64,000 nucleotides of DNA from Colocasia esculenta. Its lineage: Eukaryota > Streptophyta > Magnoliopsida > Alismatales > Araceae. Where the stretch lies: positions 53,863,545 to 53,927,544 of the forward strand of contig CM024766.1 of the NCBI GenBank assembly GCA_014218235.1, given 5' to 3'. The notes under the pieces are model-generated. The model was not told the DNA's origin, did no database searches, and was given only the letters and a program-made list of their open reading frames with translations. Shown piece by piece: positions 1-11,977 of the stretch (position 1 is its first letter; every line of letters begins with the position of its first letter). A program made the translations under genes and the position numbers.

Positions 1-963
1 GTCTTCAGCCTCGTCATCTTCATCAAAATTCTCATCTTCTTCTTCAACAATCTCCTCTACGGCAACAGCAGGTGCCTTACCCTTAAGCTCCCAGGTGACA
101 ACGCCATCAACAAGCTTGTATCCCAGGCGATGTGCGGCAGTGAGATCAAAGCTATTGCGGGAATTAAGCTCTATGCATTCGCTGTCCGGAATGACAATAC
201 CGGTGAACCTCATCAGGGAGGTAAGTGGACAGGCAAATGGCATCGACCTCTAGGGTTGGTAGAAGCATTGGTGGATTAGACCAAGCATCAGAAGTGGTAG
301 ATTAATGGGTTCACATCGGAGGAAGAAGGTGAAGAGGGATTTGTGAACATCGGTGACCAATTCCCGACTGCCATGTTTTGGCGCAATCATGGTAGTGAAT
401 ATGTGGTGGATCATCCGGGTCAAGGGAGGAAATGAATTGGCATTGAGTTTAGAGATTTTCTGGGTGCCATCATAATCCTCAAGTGTGAGGAGAGGGTAGT
501 AGACAGAGGCATCTGGAGTGTGGGTTAGGATATGAGCTCCGGAGTTGGGGATTTGAAGGGCTTTGCAAATAAGATTTTCAGTGACTTGAAAAGTTGTGCC
601 CTTCACTGTGGTAAAGAAATGATTATCTTGTGTGTAGCCAAGGTGGTTGTAGAAGTCACGAACGGCGGAAGGAGAATACTGCTTGTGATGGTAGAGAAAC
701 TGAGTCCACCCCTGAGTGTCGAATAGGGGTTGGAGATTAGGAAACATATCGGCCAAGGACTCAAAATCTACATACTGTGGTTGGACAAACTTGGTGTACG
801 TCCCCTTGGAGTGAGTGAGTTGAAGACGGGGAGGTACCACAAGCTCGGGAAGACGATCGTCCCGATGCTTTGTCCGGCGTTCAGCCTGATCCCCGTCGTC
901 ACTGGCCCGAGAAGAGGAGGGACGGCGGCGAGATGCCAGTTTCTTCGATGGCCTAGAAGACAT
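1..963 (-). pseudogene. Env-like ORF of element A, partial, with an in-frame stop
   Basis: The frame is open from upstream of 963, where an ATG begins a basic, Ser/Arg-rich N-terminus (MSSRPSKKLASRRR). It continues through a globular region with YVDFESLADMFP and FYNHLGYT. A TAG stop lies at 250-252. The same frame then stays open to base 1, ending in a Glu/Asp-rich stretch, so the ORF continues off-window. Position downstream of pol fits the env-like ORF of Sireviruses. Related plant retroelement ORFs are often annotated as putative plant transposon proteins. I see no signal peptide in the visible part. The function is unknown, and the name env-like rests on position. A start near 1265 in another frame is less likely. 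Confidence 0.6.
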
Positions 964-1387
964 GAGGAAGGCTAGAACAAGATGGATGAGCTGGAGAGAG
1001 AAATGTTGGTGAATGCTTGGGTGAGAGAGAGCAAGATCGGAGGGAATATAGGGTTTTCCCGTCCAGACAGGGGATGGAGAGGTGGAGAGGGGTTTTGGTG
1101 GTAGAGGGGGCAAAAGACCCGTGGGCACCTTTTTATAGAATGAGGATGGAAGTTTAAAAGGCAAGCCCCACCAAAATAGCCCTTGACGGCGCGCCCGTTG
1201 GATTTCCCAAACTGGGTCGGCCGCTGGCTGTCGACAGATTCCAGGGGATCTGTCGACAGATCCAACAGGAAAGCTGCCTGTGAGCTTTATGCTTGGATTT
1301 TCAAGAAGAGGATGTGAGCAATGGTTCCACGACTTATATTGAAGGTGTAAAGTGGGTAAATACACATTATAACCTACCATATTCATG
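964..1387 (-). promoter_or_regulatory. Upstream region of A env-like ORF with a palindrome pair
   Basis: Two exact copies of the 10-bp palindrome CTGTCGACAG lie at 1228-1237 and 1250-1259, about 265 bases upstream of the env-like ATG. The same palindrome is clustered in the A LTR and in the A spacer. An ORF on this strand stays open upstream to 1386, but its upstream part has no recognisable domain. Confidence 0.5.
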
Positions 1388-2485
1388 GATATTAATGCTC
1401 TCCCTCTAACCTAAATGGTTCAAACATAATACCCAAGGGATTTGAAGTTAGAGCATGAAGAGAACCTGTTCCGATCTTTGAGAAAAGACATTGTTACCCT
1501 TGATTGATTAAGAACATTGTAGACCAACACGATCCCAAGTTCATGAGGATCAAGTGATGATTGAAATAAATGCTTAAACTTCGTGATAATCATATACACT
1601 AAATGACCTTAAGATTTGAGACAATGTGGAGGCTTCACGCTATTTCATTTTTTTTTTTTGCTTGCAAACGTAGAATACAATGGGAAAAGTGGTATTCAAG
1701 ATAACTTTACACCTTTTGACGTGAGGATAGACATGACAAATGCCCGTACCCCCAGTTACTCAGTGGAAGTGTCCATTATACCGTTGTATAGAGATGATGG
1801 GTTGGCTTTTTGACGCGAGGGTGGACATTTGTGATGCCCATCTCCCGGTTACTCAGCAAGACACATCATTGCTCTACCTTTATCCCATTTGTTTTTATTT
1901 TGTATGATGTTCAATATATTTTTCTGAAATAGGTAGCTTTTCTCCATTTTAGGTTAATACTAAAGATCAATGGAATGTATATGATTATCTGTCAGTTCAA
2001 AACATAAGGTTCAATGACCATAAGATTTTTCAGGTTGCTTGAGAATGGTGTTTGCCGACAAGGAAATTATTCAATGGAGTTAGGTGTTTATCCTCGAAGA
2101 GAGTTCAATGTTTTTCAAAATGTTGCAACCTAAACCCAGGCATGAGTAGTATGTCCAAATCATGGTGGTTTAGGGGATAACATCAATATCATGTGTATAC
2201 GATGGAGTTAAACATGCATAAACACCCAATAGACACCTTAGTTAAATGACATGAACCTGCTCATCAAGTATGGAATGAAATAGGCATGTATTGCTTGAAG
2301 TGAGGTTGGCTGTCGACAGCTTGAAATGGGTCTATCGACAGATTACACAGACAGAGGATTGATCAGCTAGGGGATATCAGACACTGTGGGATCTGTCGAC
2401 AGATGATATGGCGTCTGTCGACAGATTGCACAGACAGAAAAGATAATGGTTTGTGAGGCCTGATCTGTTGACAGATGGAGTGTGA
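1388..2485 (-). other. Pol-env spacer of element A, first part
   Basis: This is non-coding. Two imperfect copies of a block of about 65 bases (around 1715-1790 and 1808-1876) each contain TTTTTGACG and GTTACTCAG. A diverged single copy lies at 26349-26412 in element B at the equivalent place. From 2310 to 2485 there is a cluster of the CTGTCGACAG palindrome: exact at 2310-2319, 2393-2402 and 2415-2424, with one-base variants near 2331 and 2465. The spacer continues after X1 at 6179. Confidence 0.6.
2481..2485. repeat. Target-site duplication of X1, left copy (TGTGA)
   Basis: TGTGA precedes X1 here and follows it at 6174-6178. The exact 5-bp match defines X1 as one complete insertion. Confidence 0.9.
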
Positions 2486-5400
2486 TGTCACGCCCCTCCA
2501 ATTCAGCAGCGGAATAAATCGGAGGGAGACGCGAACAACGAGTATGGTAACGACAATTGTGCATACTTTCGTAAACATCAGAGCATCTAATGAACAATAA
2601 TTGAAATAACTCTTCATTTCATTATAAAATCACTAAGACTATTACAACCACTAATTCGGAGCCAAACAAAAGGCTCAATGACGTCATTACATTGAAAAGA
2701 AATCTAAAACAATAACTACTAGACTCCAATTGTACTAGGGTAACTTCGTCATTTGACTCTGGGTCACTCATCACTCTAGTCCTGTCCCATTGGTACGTAT
2801 AACGTCATTGTCTGACTTACCTGAGACACAATAACAAATAACGAAGGGTGAGCGTTAACGCCCAGTAGGACTTAAATCTCAGGCTCAAGCAGGCTTTAAA
2901 TAATTAATGCATTAAATGGCAGAGTAACAAATGATAGAGAGAGTCATGTAAAGTCGAGAAAGTAATAGCACAAGTAACATGGTTCAAATAACAGATGAAT
3001 CAAGTATAGCACGATGACTAAAGTCAAGTCACGATAGAAAACGATAACAACAATAGCAAGTAACGATATTGTCAAGAATAGCAAGCGACATGTATAGCAA
3101 GAAGAGATGATAGTAGATGGTCATGTAAAGTAAATTGCACTTTGAATGTGATCAAGTCGCGATAGCACACAGTAACTCAAGATAGCGAGTATCAAGTAGA
3201 GCAAGTAGAGCGTATGATAAGATAGCGTGTAACGAGATAGCGTGTAACAAGATAGCGTGTAACAAGATAGCGTGTATGGTTGCACAACGGTGCACTGGTA
3301 GAGTACGACAATAGTCACTTTGGGACAGTAGCCGTTTCACGATAGTACATTACGTCTGAACTCCTCAGACTAATGTCTAACAGTTTGTGATAGCACAGTA
3401 ATATCACAGTACGTCTGAACTCCTCAGACTAAAAGGATAATAGTCAGATGTCTAGCCAAGATAGTATAGTCATAACCGGTGCAATGCAGAACACCGTCAA
3501 TAGCCCCTGCAGGTATTTTCGGGTGGCTCTCTACCCCCAGGACTAGATTGGAGCCCTTCGGACACTCTCTGTGCCCTGCACAGTATGCATTATAGCGCTA
3601 GACAGTCATGAAATGGTACAAACGATAGGAGCCACAACAGCTCAACAAGTCTCAAGAGAGTACTAGATGAATAGACGAGAGAGACGAGATAGTAGAGTGA
3701 ACGAGAGAGACGAGATAGTAGAGTGAACGTGAATAGACGAGCGAGTACAGTATAGATGAGATCTTATGGTCATTACACATGAAACGTCGAGTAACGAGTG
3801 ATGGTAACAGTTGCACAACACGCGCGTACGGTGTTGGCAGTCAGGTGGAACACAACCTTTCCGCTGGCCTCGTTATGCACAGGTCCAGAGGTTCGGCGTG
3901 ATTCAAGATAAGAGCGAGAGAACAATCTAAGGCCGTTTGGCATCTTACTGATCCCTAGAGTGTATCATAGGTGTTAGGGTACAACCGGCTCGTCAACCAT
4001 GTGGGAATCCATGATCAGAGGAGACTTATGGAGGCCTTGAACAAGGATTCACTAGTCCGGCGGAAGGAGTATCCGACAGAGAATTCGTCCAAGTCAAGAA
4101 AGAGGGCAATTATAGAAACAAGTGCTCGACGTTCTAGAGGAATTCTAGAACAGTGGAGCGTCAAGATCGGTGTTTCAAAATAACGCGAAAATCAAGGACA
4201 AGTTCATTTACAAGTAAGGCAATTTAATTGCATAAATTACCAGATAAATTATGTCACAAGTTCATGCCAATTAAGCCATATTTGGATGGTTCCAAGTGTG
4301 TGCATGTGTCATGAAATTGTAGATAGAAAGATGTCATGAATATGTATTTTAAAGCATTCAATATAGTTCCATGTGAAACAGGTGTTTTTATTGTGTGTAT
4401 GACTGTTAAAAAGGCATAAGGATATTTTAGAAAGTGAGAGCAATAAATATTATGGGTTTTTATACAAAATCCTGTGAAGGCGACATAGGGTTGTAAGGAT
4501 CGCGACAGGTACTAGGCAGAACGAGACATGGCCTGCAAAGGGTGGCGACAGGGCTGTCTGTTCAGGCGGTCAGAACGCGACTGGTGTCCTGTCGCATTCA
4601 TAAAGCAACAAGGAAGGCGTCGCGATGGATTGAGAACGCGACAGGTGGATGGTCGCAATCAGACCCAGAAGGCGGCATATCGGCCTGTCGCAATCTGGTG
4701 GTCTGCGCTTGACTTCGACAGGAATCAGACCATGCTTTGGATTGTAGGCCAACTTGAATCAAATTGATACAGGGTTGTTCAGAAAATCATAACTATTTGT
4801 ATACACGATGAAAAATCATGAAACTAGTTTTGAATTGATCCAGACATGCAAGGGTACTTCCAGTAATTTGGAATTTGAAAACAATCATGGTATCGACATG
4901 GTTCTAACAAGTGGAACAAGAAGCAACCTGATTCTAGGTGTAGCAGAGATGAATGATTTAATTCGAGCAACATACTTAATAAAAATTAGGGCTTTTAGGG
5001 GCGAAAGTTCTCCAGTGATCGTCAGTATCTCCCATAAAAATTTCAAGGCATGGGATTTAGTATTCATGGAGAACAAGAATTATGAAGAGGGTTCGGGGTC
5101 AAGAGAGTTGCAGAACTTCGAAATTCAAGAAGAAAATATTGGCTTGATGGAAAATTATGAAATTCAAGGGTTTTGTTCCTGATGCATGGAACAATCTATA
5201 GACGAAATATTAGGATTTTTGCTTGTGAGAATGCCTACCTTTGATCATTTTCCTCTTCTAGGGCTAGAACTTGAAGAACGGGGATGAGAGCTTGAAAGGT
5301 TCTTCTCCCACGAAATCTCCTCCTCCTTGGCCTCTCCTCTTGGTCCAGCAATCCCTTGGCACGAGCTAGGGCCAGCCATGAGGGTTTTAGGAGAGTATTT

Positions 5401-6173
5401 AAGCTTCTCCTCTTTCTATTTCCTAATAGGACTCTAACTCCTATTAAATTCCAAATTTCCTCCTTTCCTAACCTCCTCCCAAGCTTTCCACTTCCTATTC
5501 GGGTTAGGATGGGAGCTAAATTTGTGGCCAACCTATTAGGGTAGGTTTAGGAATCCAATTCTAACTTAAACTTCCTATTTAATGCATTAAATACCCCTTT
5601 CTATTTAGGTAATAATTTAGTTACGAATTTAGGGTATTTTCCCATTATTCTTATTTTTAAAATCCTTATTTTGGCCCACTAATTTCTAATGGGTCTATTT
5701 AACCAAGTCCATTATTTATTCGAATTTATCTTATAGGTTTTCCCTTTTTAATTAGAGAATAATAGAGTTATGATTTTTATTGCATTTTCTTATTTGAATT
5801 TATTCGTGGGCTATAAGAGGTCCATTGGTCCAAACCCAATAATGGTTATTCATTTCATGATGTTGGAAGTCTCTCCGACATGTTCGTTTATTTTATGGGC
5901 GCGCTATCTTTCCGTGTTAACGGTTTTCCGACTTGGTTTTCTAATTTGGATAATTGGTCACATTGTGACATACGCTTGGTCAATCGGATTTTTCGTTGCA
6001 CAAATTTCTACGTGGACACTTAGGAATAATGTCTGGGATTGATTTATAATTTTTAAGGAATTTTCCGTTGTATTCTTGTACATATGATAATGGTATGCAT
6101 GTTTCTATTATTTCGATTTAAAGAAATTATTGTTTTCAAATTTTTTAAGTATTAAATTTTCTGGGTTGCTACA
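2486..6173 (-). mobile_element. X1, complete solo LTR (3.7 kb) of a gypsy element
   Basis: It begins TGTCACGCCCC and ends GGTTGCTACA, with TGTGA duplicated on both sides and no internal coding region, so it is a solo LTR left by LTR-LTR recombination. The TGTNACGNCCC end resembles the PBS-side end of the D and F LTRs, which suggests the sense strand is minus. The 3.7 kb length suits Del/Tekay-type LTRs. Around 2940-3330 and 3660-3730 it holds short tandem repeats (GATAGCGTGTAAC; GAGACGAGATAGTAGAGTGA). Around 4475-4730 it has a cluster of CGCGACAGG and its complement. Minus-strand CTCAG|GTAAG at 2820 is a consensus 5' splice site. A 70-codon ORF (3971-4183) is not convincing as a gene. Confidence 0.88.
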
Positions 6174-6178
6174 TGTGA
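6174..6178. repeat. Target-site duplication of X1, right copy (TGTGA)
   Basis: Exact match to 2481-2485. Confidence 0.9.
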
Positions 6179-6663
6179 GCTGTCGACAGATGCCTATGCA
6201 AAACCAGTTGAGGGTTAGAATAAGGAGTGAGATGCTCATGACAAGTGAGGGAATTTAAGATACATGTAGAATGAGTGATTTCCTCCACAAGAAAGTCATC
6301 TAACCTGAACTAGCTCCCCCAACGTGTGTGCTCATGTGTTACCAAACAATCTAACACTCAATACACATCTAGCACAATTAGACCAATCAAGTGAGCACAC
6401 TTAAGAATGTAAGAGAACAGATCATGAAGATATTCAAATTGTTCAAGTGAATTAAGGAGTGAGCAAAAGTGTAAAGAAACTATTCCTCATAGAAAGTACA
6501 TGACCCTTTCATGCATTTCAACTATGGATACGTGGCGGAGGATCTTTCCTCTACGCATAATGAGAGTTTCCAAACAAACTTAACTTGTTCTTCCACAAAC
6601 ACCATTTAATATACCTCATAGTTGGTGCACACAAGAGACATATGCTTAGTATATGGATAAGTT
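6179..6663 (-). other. Pol-env spacer of element A, second part
   Basis: This non-coding stretch lies directly downstream of the pol stop. A CTGTCGACAG palindrome (6180-6189) sits beside the X1 insertion point. At about 6530-6625 is a block containing GTGGCGGAG, ACGCATA and ATATACC, which resembles two tandem copies in the same place in element B (around 26993-27095 and 27213-27325). Confidence 0.6.
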
Positions 6664-9600
6664 TCATTGCAATTTGCACAAGCCCAATTCTCTTCTCAAT
6701 GTGGTGAATCTATCTTCAGTTAGAGGTTTGGTAAAGATGTCAGCCAATTATTTTTCTGTAGGTATGAAATGATCTCTAAATTTTTGTTGGCTACCTCATC
6801 TCTCAAGAAATGGTGAAGAATTTCTATGTGTTTCGTCCTAGAGTGTTGAATGGGATTTTTTGATAAATTGATTGCACTGGTGTTGTCACATAGGATAGGT
6901 GTGCATCTAATATTAATGTTATAGTCACACAATTGACTCTTTATCCACAACACTTGTGCTGCACAACTCCCTACAGCAACATATTCTGCCTCTGCAGTGG
7001 AAAGTGCAACCGAGTGTTGCTTCTTGGATGCCCACGAAACCATGCAACCGCCAAGGATTTGGCAATAGCCACTAGTGCTTTTCCTGTCAATTTTACATCC
7101 AGCATAGTCAGCATCAGAATATGAAACCAAGCCAAAGCTACTACCTGCTGGATACCAAAGACCCAAATCAAACGTACCTGAGAGATATCTGAAAATTCTC
7201 TTAACTGCAACTAAGTGGCTTTCCTTTGGACTAGATTGGTATCTAGCACAGAGGCAAACACTGAACTGAATATCTGGTCTACTTGCAGTAAGATAGAGGA
7301 GAGAGCCAATCATACCTCGGAATTATTTGGCATCTACCGGTTTACCTTTCTCATCTTTTTCAAGTTTTATACTTGTGCTCATGGGTGTTGAGGCAGGCTT
7401 TGATTGTTCAAATTGAAACCTTTTTAGTAGCTCTTTGACATACTTTTCTTGGTTTATGAAGAAGCCATCCTCCATTTGCTTGACCTGCAAACCAAGAAAG
7501 AATTGAAGCTCCCCCATTAGACTCATCTCAAATTCACTGTGCATGTGTTTGGAAAATTCCTCACACAGTGAAGGGTTAGTAGATCCAAAAATAATGTCGT
7601 CCACATAAACTTGAACAACAATGATGTGTGTGCGAACTTTCTTTGTGAAGAGAGTTTGGTCTACTTTACCTCTTGAGTAGTTTTTGCTTACCAGAAATGT
7701 ACTTAGTCTGTCGTACCAAGCTCGGGGTGCCTGTTTCAAACCATAAAGAGCCTTGTGCAATTTATAGACATGGTTAGGTTTCTCATGATCTTCAAAGCCC
7801 GGTGGTTGAGAGACATAGACTTCCTCTTTTATGTAGCCATTCAAGAAAGCAGTTTTGACATCCATTTGATACAATTTAAATTTGTTTGAGCATGCATATG
7901 CTAACAAAATTCTAACTGCTTCTAGCCTAGCTACAGGTGCAAAAGATTCTTCAAAGTCTACACCAAATTCCTGATTATATCCTTTTGCAACCAGTCTAGC
8001 CTTGTTTCTCACCACTTTAGCCTCTTCATTGAGTTTGTTTCTAAAGACCCACCTTGTACCTATGACAGACATTTCAGGGGTTTTAGGAACTAAACTCCAT
8101 ACATTATTTCTTTGGAATTGCCAAGCTCCTCATGCATAGCATCAATCCATGAATCTTCTTTTAAGGCTTCTTCAACATTCTTGGGTTCCACTTGAGAGAC
8201 AAAAGCTAAATGGTCATGTTCAACTATTCGATTAACCTTAGATCTAGTTTGAACCGACTCATTTAAATCTCCTATCACATTCTCAAGAGGATGATCTTTT
8301 GAATACCTCACATTCATGACTGTTGAAGGCCGTGGAAGATCTTGCATTTGAGGAAGTTGTTCTGGAGGAGGAAGTACTTGAGGTGGTTCAAGTTGTTGTT
8401 CTTCCTCTTGTGGATCTTTGTTAGGTACATCTTCTGAATTGTTGAACAGAAGAATATCCTCTTCATCATCATACCTGCGAAGAAATCCACTCTTAGTTTT
8501 TGAACCAGCTTGAGACTTTTCTTTTCCTTTACTTTGAAGTTCCCCAAACGTTGTTCCTTCAGATTCATCAAACCTGTAAGCATTTGAAATGTTGGGTTTG
8601 AGTTGAGTTTCATCAAAAACAACATGTGGAGTTTCTTCCACTGTTCTAGATTTCAGATTGAACACCCTATAGGCTCTAGAGTGTTCTGAGTATCCAAGAA
8701 AAATACCTTGATCGCTTTTGGCTTCAAACTTGTCCAAATCATTTTTATCATTGTTATGTATGAACACCTTTGAACCAAAAACTTTAAAGTACCCAATAGT
8801 GGGTTTCTTACCTTTCAGAAGTTCATAAGGAGTTTTCTTGAATACAGGTCTTACCATGGCTCGGTTAAGGATATAGCAAGACGTGTTTACCGCTTCTGCC
8901 CAAAAAGTTCTCACAGGTTGATTCTCGACCAGAAGCGTACGAGCCATCTCCACCAAGGTTCTATTCTTCCTCTCCACGACCCCATTTTGCTCTGGAGTTC
9001 TTGGGGAGGAAAACATGTGTTCTATGCCTTGGTTCCTGCAAAATTCGGAGAAGGAATTATTGTCAAATTCTCCCCCGTGATCAGTGCGGATAGAGCAAAT
9101 TTTATTGACATTTTCATGCTCAATTTTGTTGAAGAATTCTTCAAAAACACTTAGAGCTTCATTCTTGTGAGCCAGGAATTTTACCCAAGTGAACCTAGAG
9201 AAGTCATCTACAATGACAAAGCCATAATGCTTGCCATTGAGACTAAGTGTTCTCATAGGTCCAAATAGGTCCATGTGCAATAGTTCATAAGCTTTAGAGG
9301 TACTTACCGGTGCCTTTGATTTGAAGGATTTCCGGGTTTGTTTTCCCTGTGCACATGCATCACAGAAATTCTCATTCTTGTTAAGGAAATTTCAGGAAGA
9401 CCACTACCAATTTAAGCCTCATGATCTTGTGCAATACATTATAGCTAGCGTGACCGAGCCTACGATGCCACAATGTAAGCTCGTCCTGTTTGTTTGCTAC
9501 AAGACACAAATCATTATTTTCTGGATCATCTAAGTCAACCATGTAGATGTTATTTATCCTTTTTCCAGAAAACTTCAGACTTCCTATTTCCTTATCAAGT

Positions 9601-9914
9601 ATTTGACATGAATCTGATTCAAAGATAATTTTGTGACCCTTATCACACAATTGACTTATGCTAAGCAAATTGTGATGAAGGCCATCAACAAGTAGCACAT
9701 TATCTATTGAGTTGGAGGCAAACTTACCGACCTTACCTGAGCTGATGATCTGGCCTTTGTTGTTACCTCCGAATATAACCTGACCTCCGTCCTTTTCCAC
9801 GAGCATACAGAATTTTCCTTTGTCCCCCGTCATGTGCCTCGAGCAGCCGCTATCCAAGTACCATTTGTTTTGATTGTGGGCTGCTAGGCATTCCTGCACA
9901 TGTGGATTAGACAA
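6664..9914 (-). pseudogene. Copia pol of element A (PR-INT-RT-RNase H), broken
   Basis: In order on the minus strand: protease with the LDSGCSRHMTGD active site (about 9850); GAG-pre-integrase; integrase core with LHMDLFGP, RTDHGGEF and the VVERKNRT glutamate region (9280-8900); RT with YVDD (about 7600); RNase H with DADYAGC, STAEAEY and SRTKHIEI (7140-6830). The end RRELGLC and a TGA stop lie at 6664-6666. Breaks: a frame change near 9280-9400, a frame change near 8090, a TAA stop between RT and RNase H near 7322, and a frame change near 6755. Pol is in a different frame from gag and starts just after the gag stop. The catalytic residues remain, but no full polyprotein can be made. Confidence 0.9.
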
Positions 9915-11902
9915 GAGGTTTTGGTACCCAAATCACTTTGGGTGCCAAGGTATCATTCATGCCAAACAGTAAACGCTTTGGAATCCAAACTTGTTTGAAT
10001 TTTTGTTTATTTGGGTTATTCCAGCATTGTTTTTCAATGTGCCCAATCTTTTTACAGATTTTGCATGAAGATGGTTTGTTTACAACAGTGGGCTTGATGT
10101 TCTTTGGAGCATGCATGGGCATCTTACCTTTCTGTTGCCTTGTCAATTTTTCTTTTGGGCTGGTTTTCCTGACCTGTTGACAGCTCTCCTTGGGGCTGTC
10201 GACAGATCTTGAACCTGTACCAGCATTAGGCTTCTTTGCCTTGGTTTGGGGTTGCATTCCCTTAGCCTTGTTTTTGGTGTTCTTTGAGGGGGTACTCTTA
10301 CTTGTACTTGGGCTTGTTTCAACAACAGATGTTATCAAATTCTGACCAATTTTCTTTTGTTTAACTGGTTAAAACCCAAGCCCATGTTTTGGAACAAAGA
10401 CGTTTGACCCCAAGATTGCATCAAGGTTTTGTTTCTCTTTAACAAACCTTGACAAATCTTCAGATTTCCCTTTTAGATTTTCTTCAGCTTTTTCCAATCT
10501 TTCTTTCAGTTTCTCATGCTCACCTTAAAGAGTTTCAAAGGAGTTCATTAAATCATCTTTTTCTTTTTGAACTTCTTGGAGTTTGAGTTTCAGATTATCC
10601 AACTCCTCATGGTGAGCTTCCTTATCAATTTTCATCATCTTAATGTCTTTCATCAATGATGCAGTTTGTTCATCAGTTTGTGTGTTGTTAACAAGAAGGT
10701 TAACTTTCTTTTTGAGTGCCTTGTTTTCAGATTTAAGTTCACAGAATTTCTCAAACAACACAGTATAAGCCTCTTCCCATTCATCAATTGAATAGTTTTC
10801 AAAGGAAGAGTTTACGTCATTTGAGTCTTCACTTCTCGCCATGAGACAGTGGACTTCATCATCTCCGGAGGTATCTTGGCTGTTGTCATCCTCGTCTTCA
10901 TCGCTCCAAGTGGCCAACATTGCCTTGGCTTTCTTGAAGGTGAACTTGTCTTTCTTCAGCTTTTTCTTGAGCTCAGGGCACTCTCCTCTCATGTGCCCTT
11001 GCTTTTTGCACTCATAACACACAATCTCAGATTTTTGTTAGCATCGGATTTATTGAAAAATTCTTTCTTTTGGAAAGGTTTAGAGTTACCTGAACCTCTC
11101 CTTTTGTATTTCAAAAATTTCTTGAATTGTCTAGTGAGCATGGCCATTTCGTCATTCTCACTCTCACTAGACGATTCAGACTCATTACTTTCTGAATGAC
11201 CTCCTTCTTGGAAGCTGAGGAATTTTTCCTAGAAGCCTTCAAGGCAAGTGGCTTCCTAGGATTTTCTTCAGTTTCCTTTCTTTTCATGTTAATTTCATGG
11301 GTCATCAGTGAGCCAATGAGTTCATCCAATTTATTTTTGAAAGGTCTTTGGAATCCTCAATGACAGTGGCTTTGGTGCTCCAGGAGGATGGAAGAGACCG
11401 AAGAATCTTCCTCACCAAGTCACTTTCTGAGTATTCCTTTTTCAGGCCTTTCAAACCATTAATTATCAACATGAATCTTGCAAACATGTCAGAGATGGTT
11501 TCAGTAGAATTCATTTTAAACATTTCATATTCTGAAACCAACATGCTTGCTTTTGTTTCCCTTACCTCAGACGTACCTTCATAAATGAGCTCGAGTTTGT
11601 CCCACATCTCTTTTGCCGATGTGCACGTGGAAACTCTCGAGTACTCGTTGGGATGGACCGCGCATTGCATCATATTGAGGGCGCTCCAGTTGAGTGTCCC
11701 TTCGCGATCTGATCCTTGGTCCAGGTACTCTCGTCTTCAGGAAGGATATATTCACCCTTGTGGACAATTTTCCACAACTCGTAGTTCTGTGCTCTCAGGA
11801 ACACCTGCATACGATTTTTCCAATAGGGATAGTTAGTTCCATCAAAAATGGTGGCCTAGTCACTGAGTAACCCTCGGCCATGAACCCCTTGCTAGATTCC
11901 AT
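9907..11902 (-). pseudogene. Copia gag of element A, broken
   Basis: The ATG is at 11902-11900 (MESSKGFMAEG), homologous to the gag start in B. The N-terminal gag domain includes AKEMWDKLELIYEGT. A CX2CX4HX4C zinc knuckle (CYECKKQGHMRGEC) lies near 11010-10970. A predicted coiled coil and a basic C-terminus follow, ending WVPKPLV before a TAA at 9909-9907. Frame changes near 11840, 11310, 11100-11020 and 10520-10340 break it. A palindrome pair (CTGTTGACAG and CTGTCGACAG) lies inside the coding region near 10175-10205. Gag would assemble the particle and bind RNA, but this copy cannot. Confidence 0.88.
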
Positions 11903-11963
11903 TTGACCGTGAATCTCCTGACCGTAAGATCAAACAAACAAGACAGTAAATCGGAGAAACTTG

Positions 11964-11975
11964 GCTCTGATACCA
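11964..11975 (-). promoter_or_regulatory. Primer-binding site of A (initiator tRNA-Met)
   Basis: The minus strand reads TGGTATCAGAGC two bases after the LTR end. This is exactly complementary to the 3' end of plant initiator tRNA-Met, the usual primer for copia elements. Confidence 0.92.
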
Positions 11976-11977
11976 AT

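Noticed and set aside
3971..4183. A 70-codon ORF in X1 with a similar ORF in X2 (15212-15454, minus)
   Set aside because: Both copies are homologous LTR sequence, so similarity is expected. There is no domain, and the frame ends differ.
5770..6042. 90-codon hydrophobic ORF in X1
   Set aside because: It lies in an AT-rich part of a solo LTR, and the X2 copy does not keep the frame.
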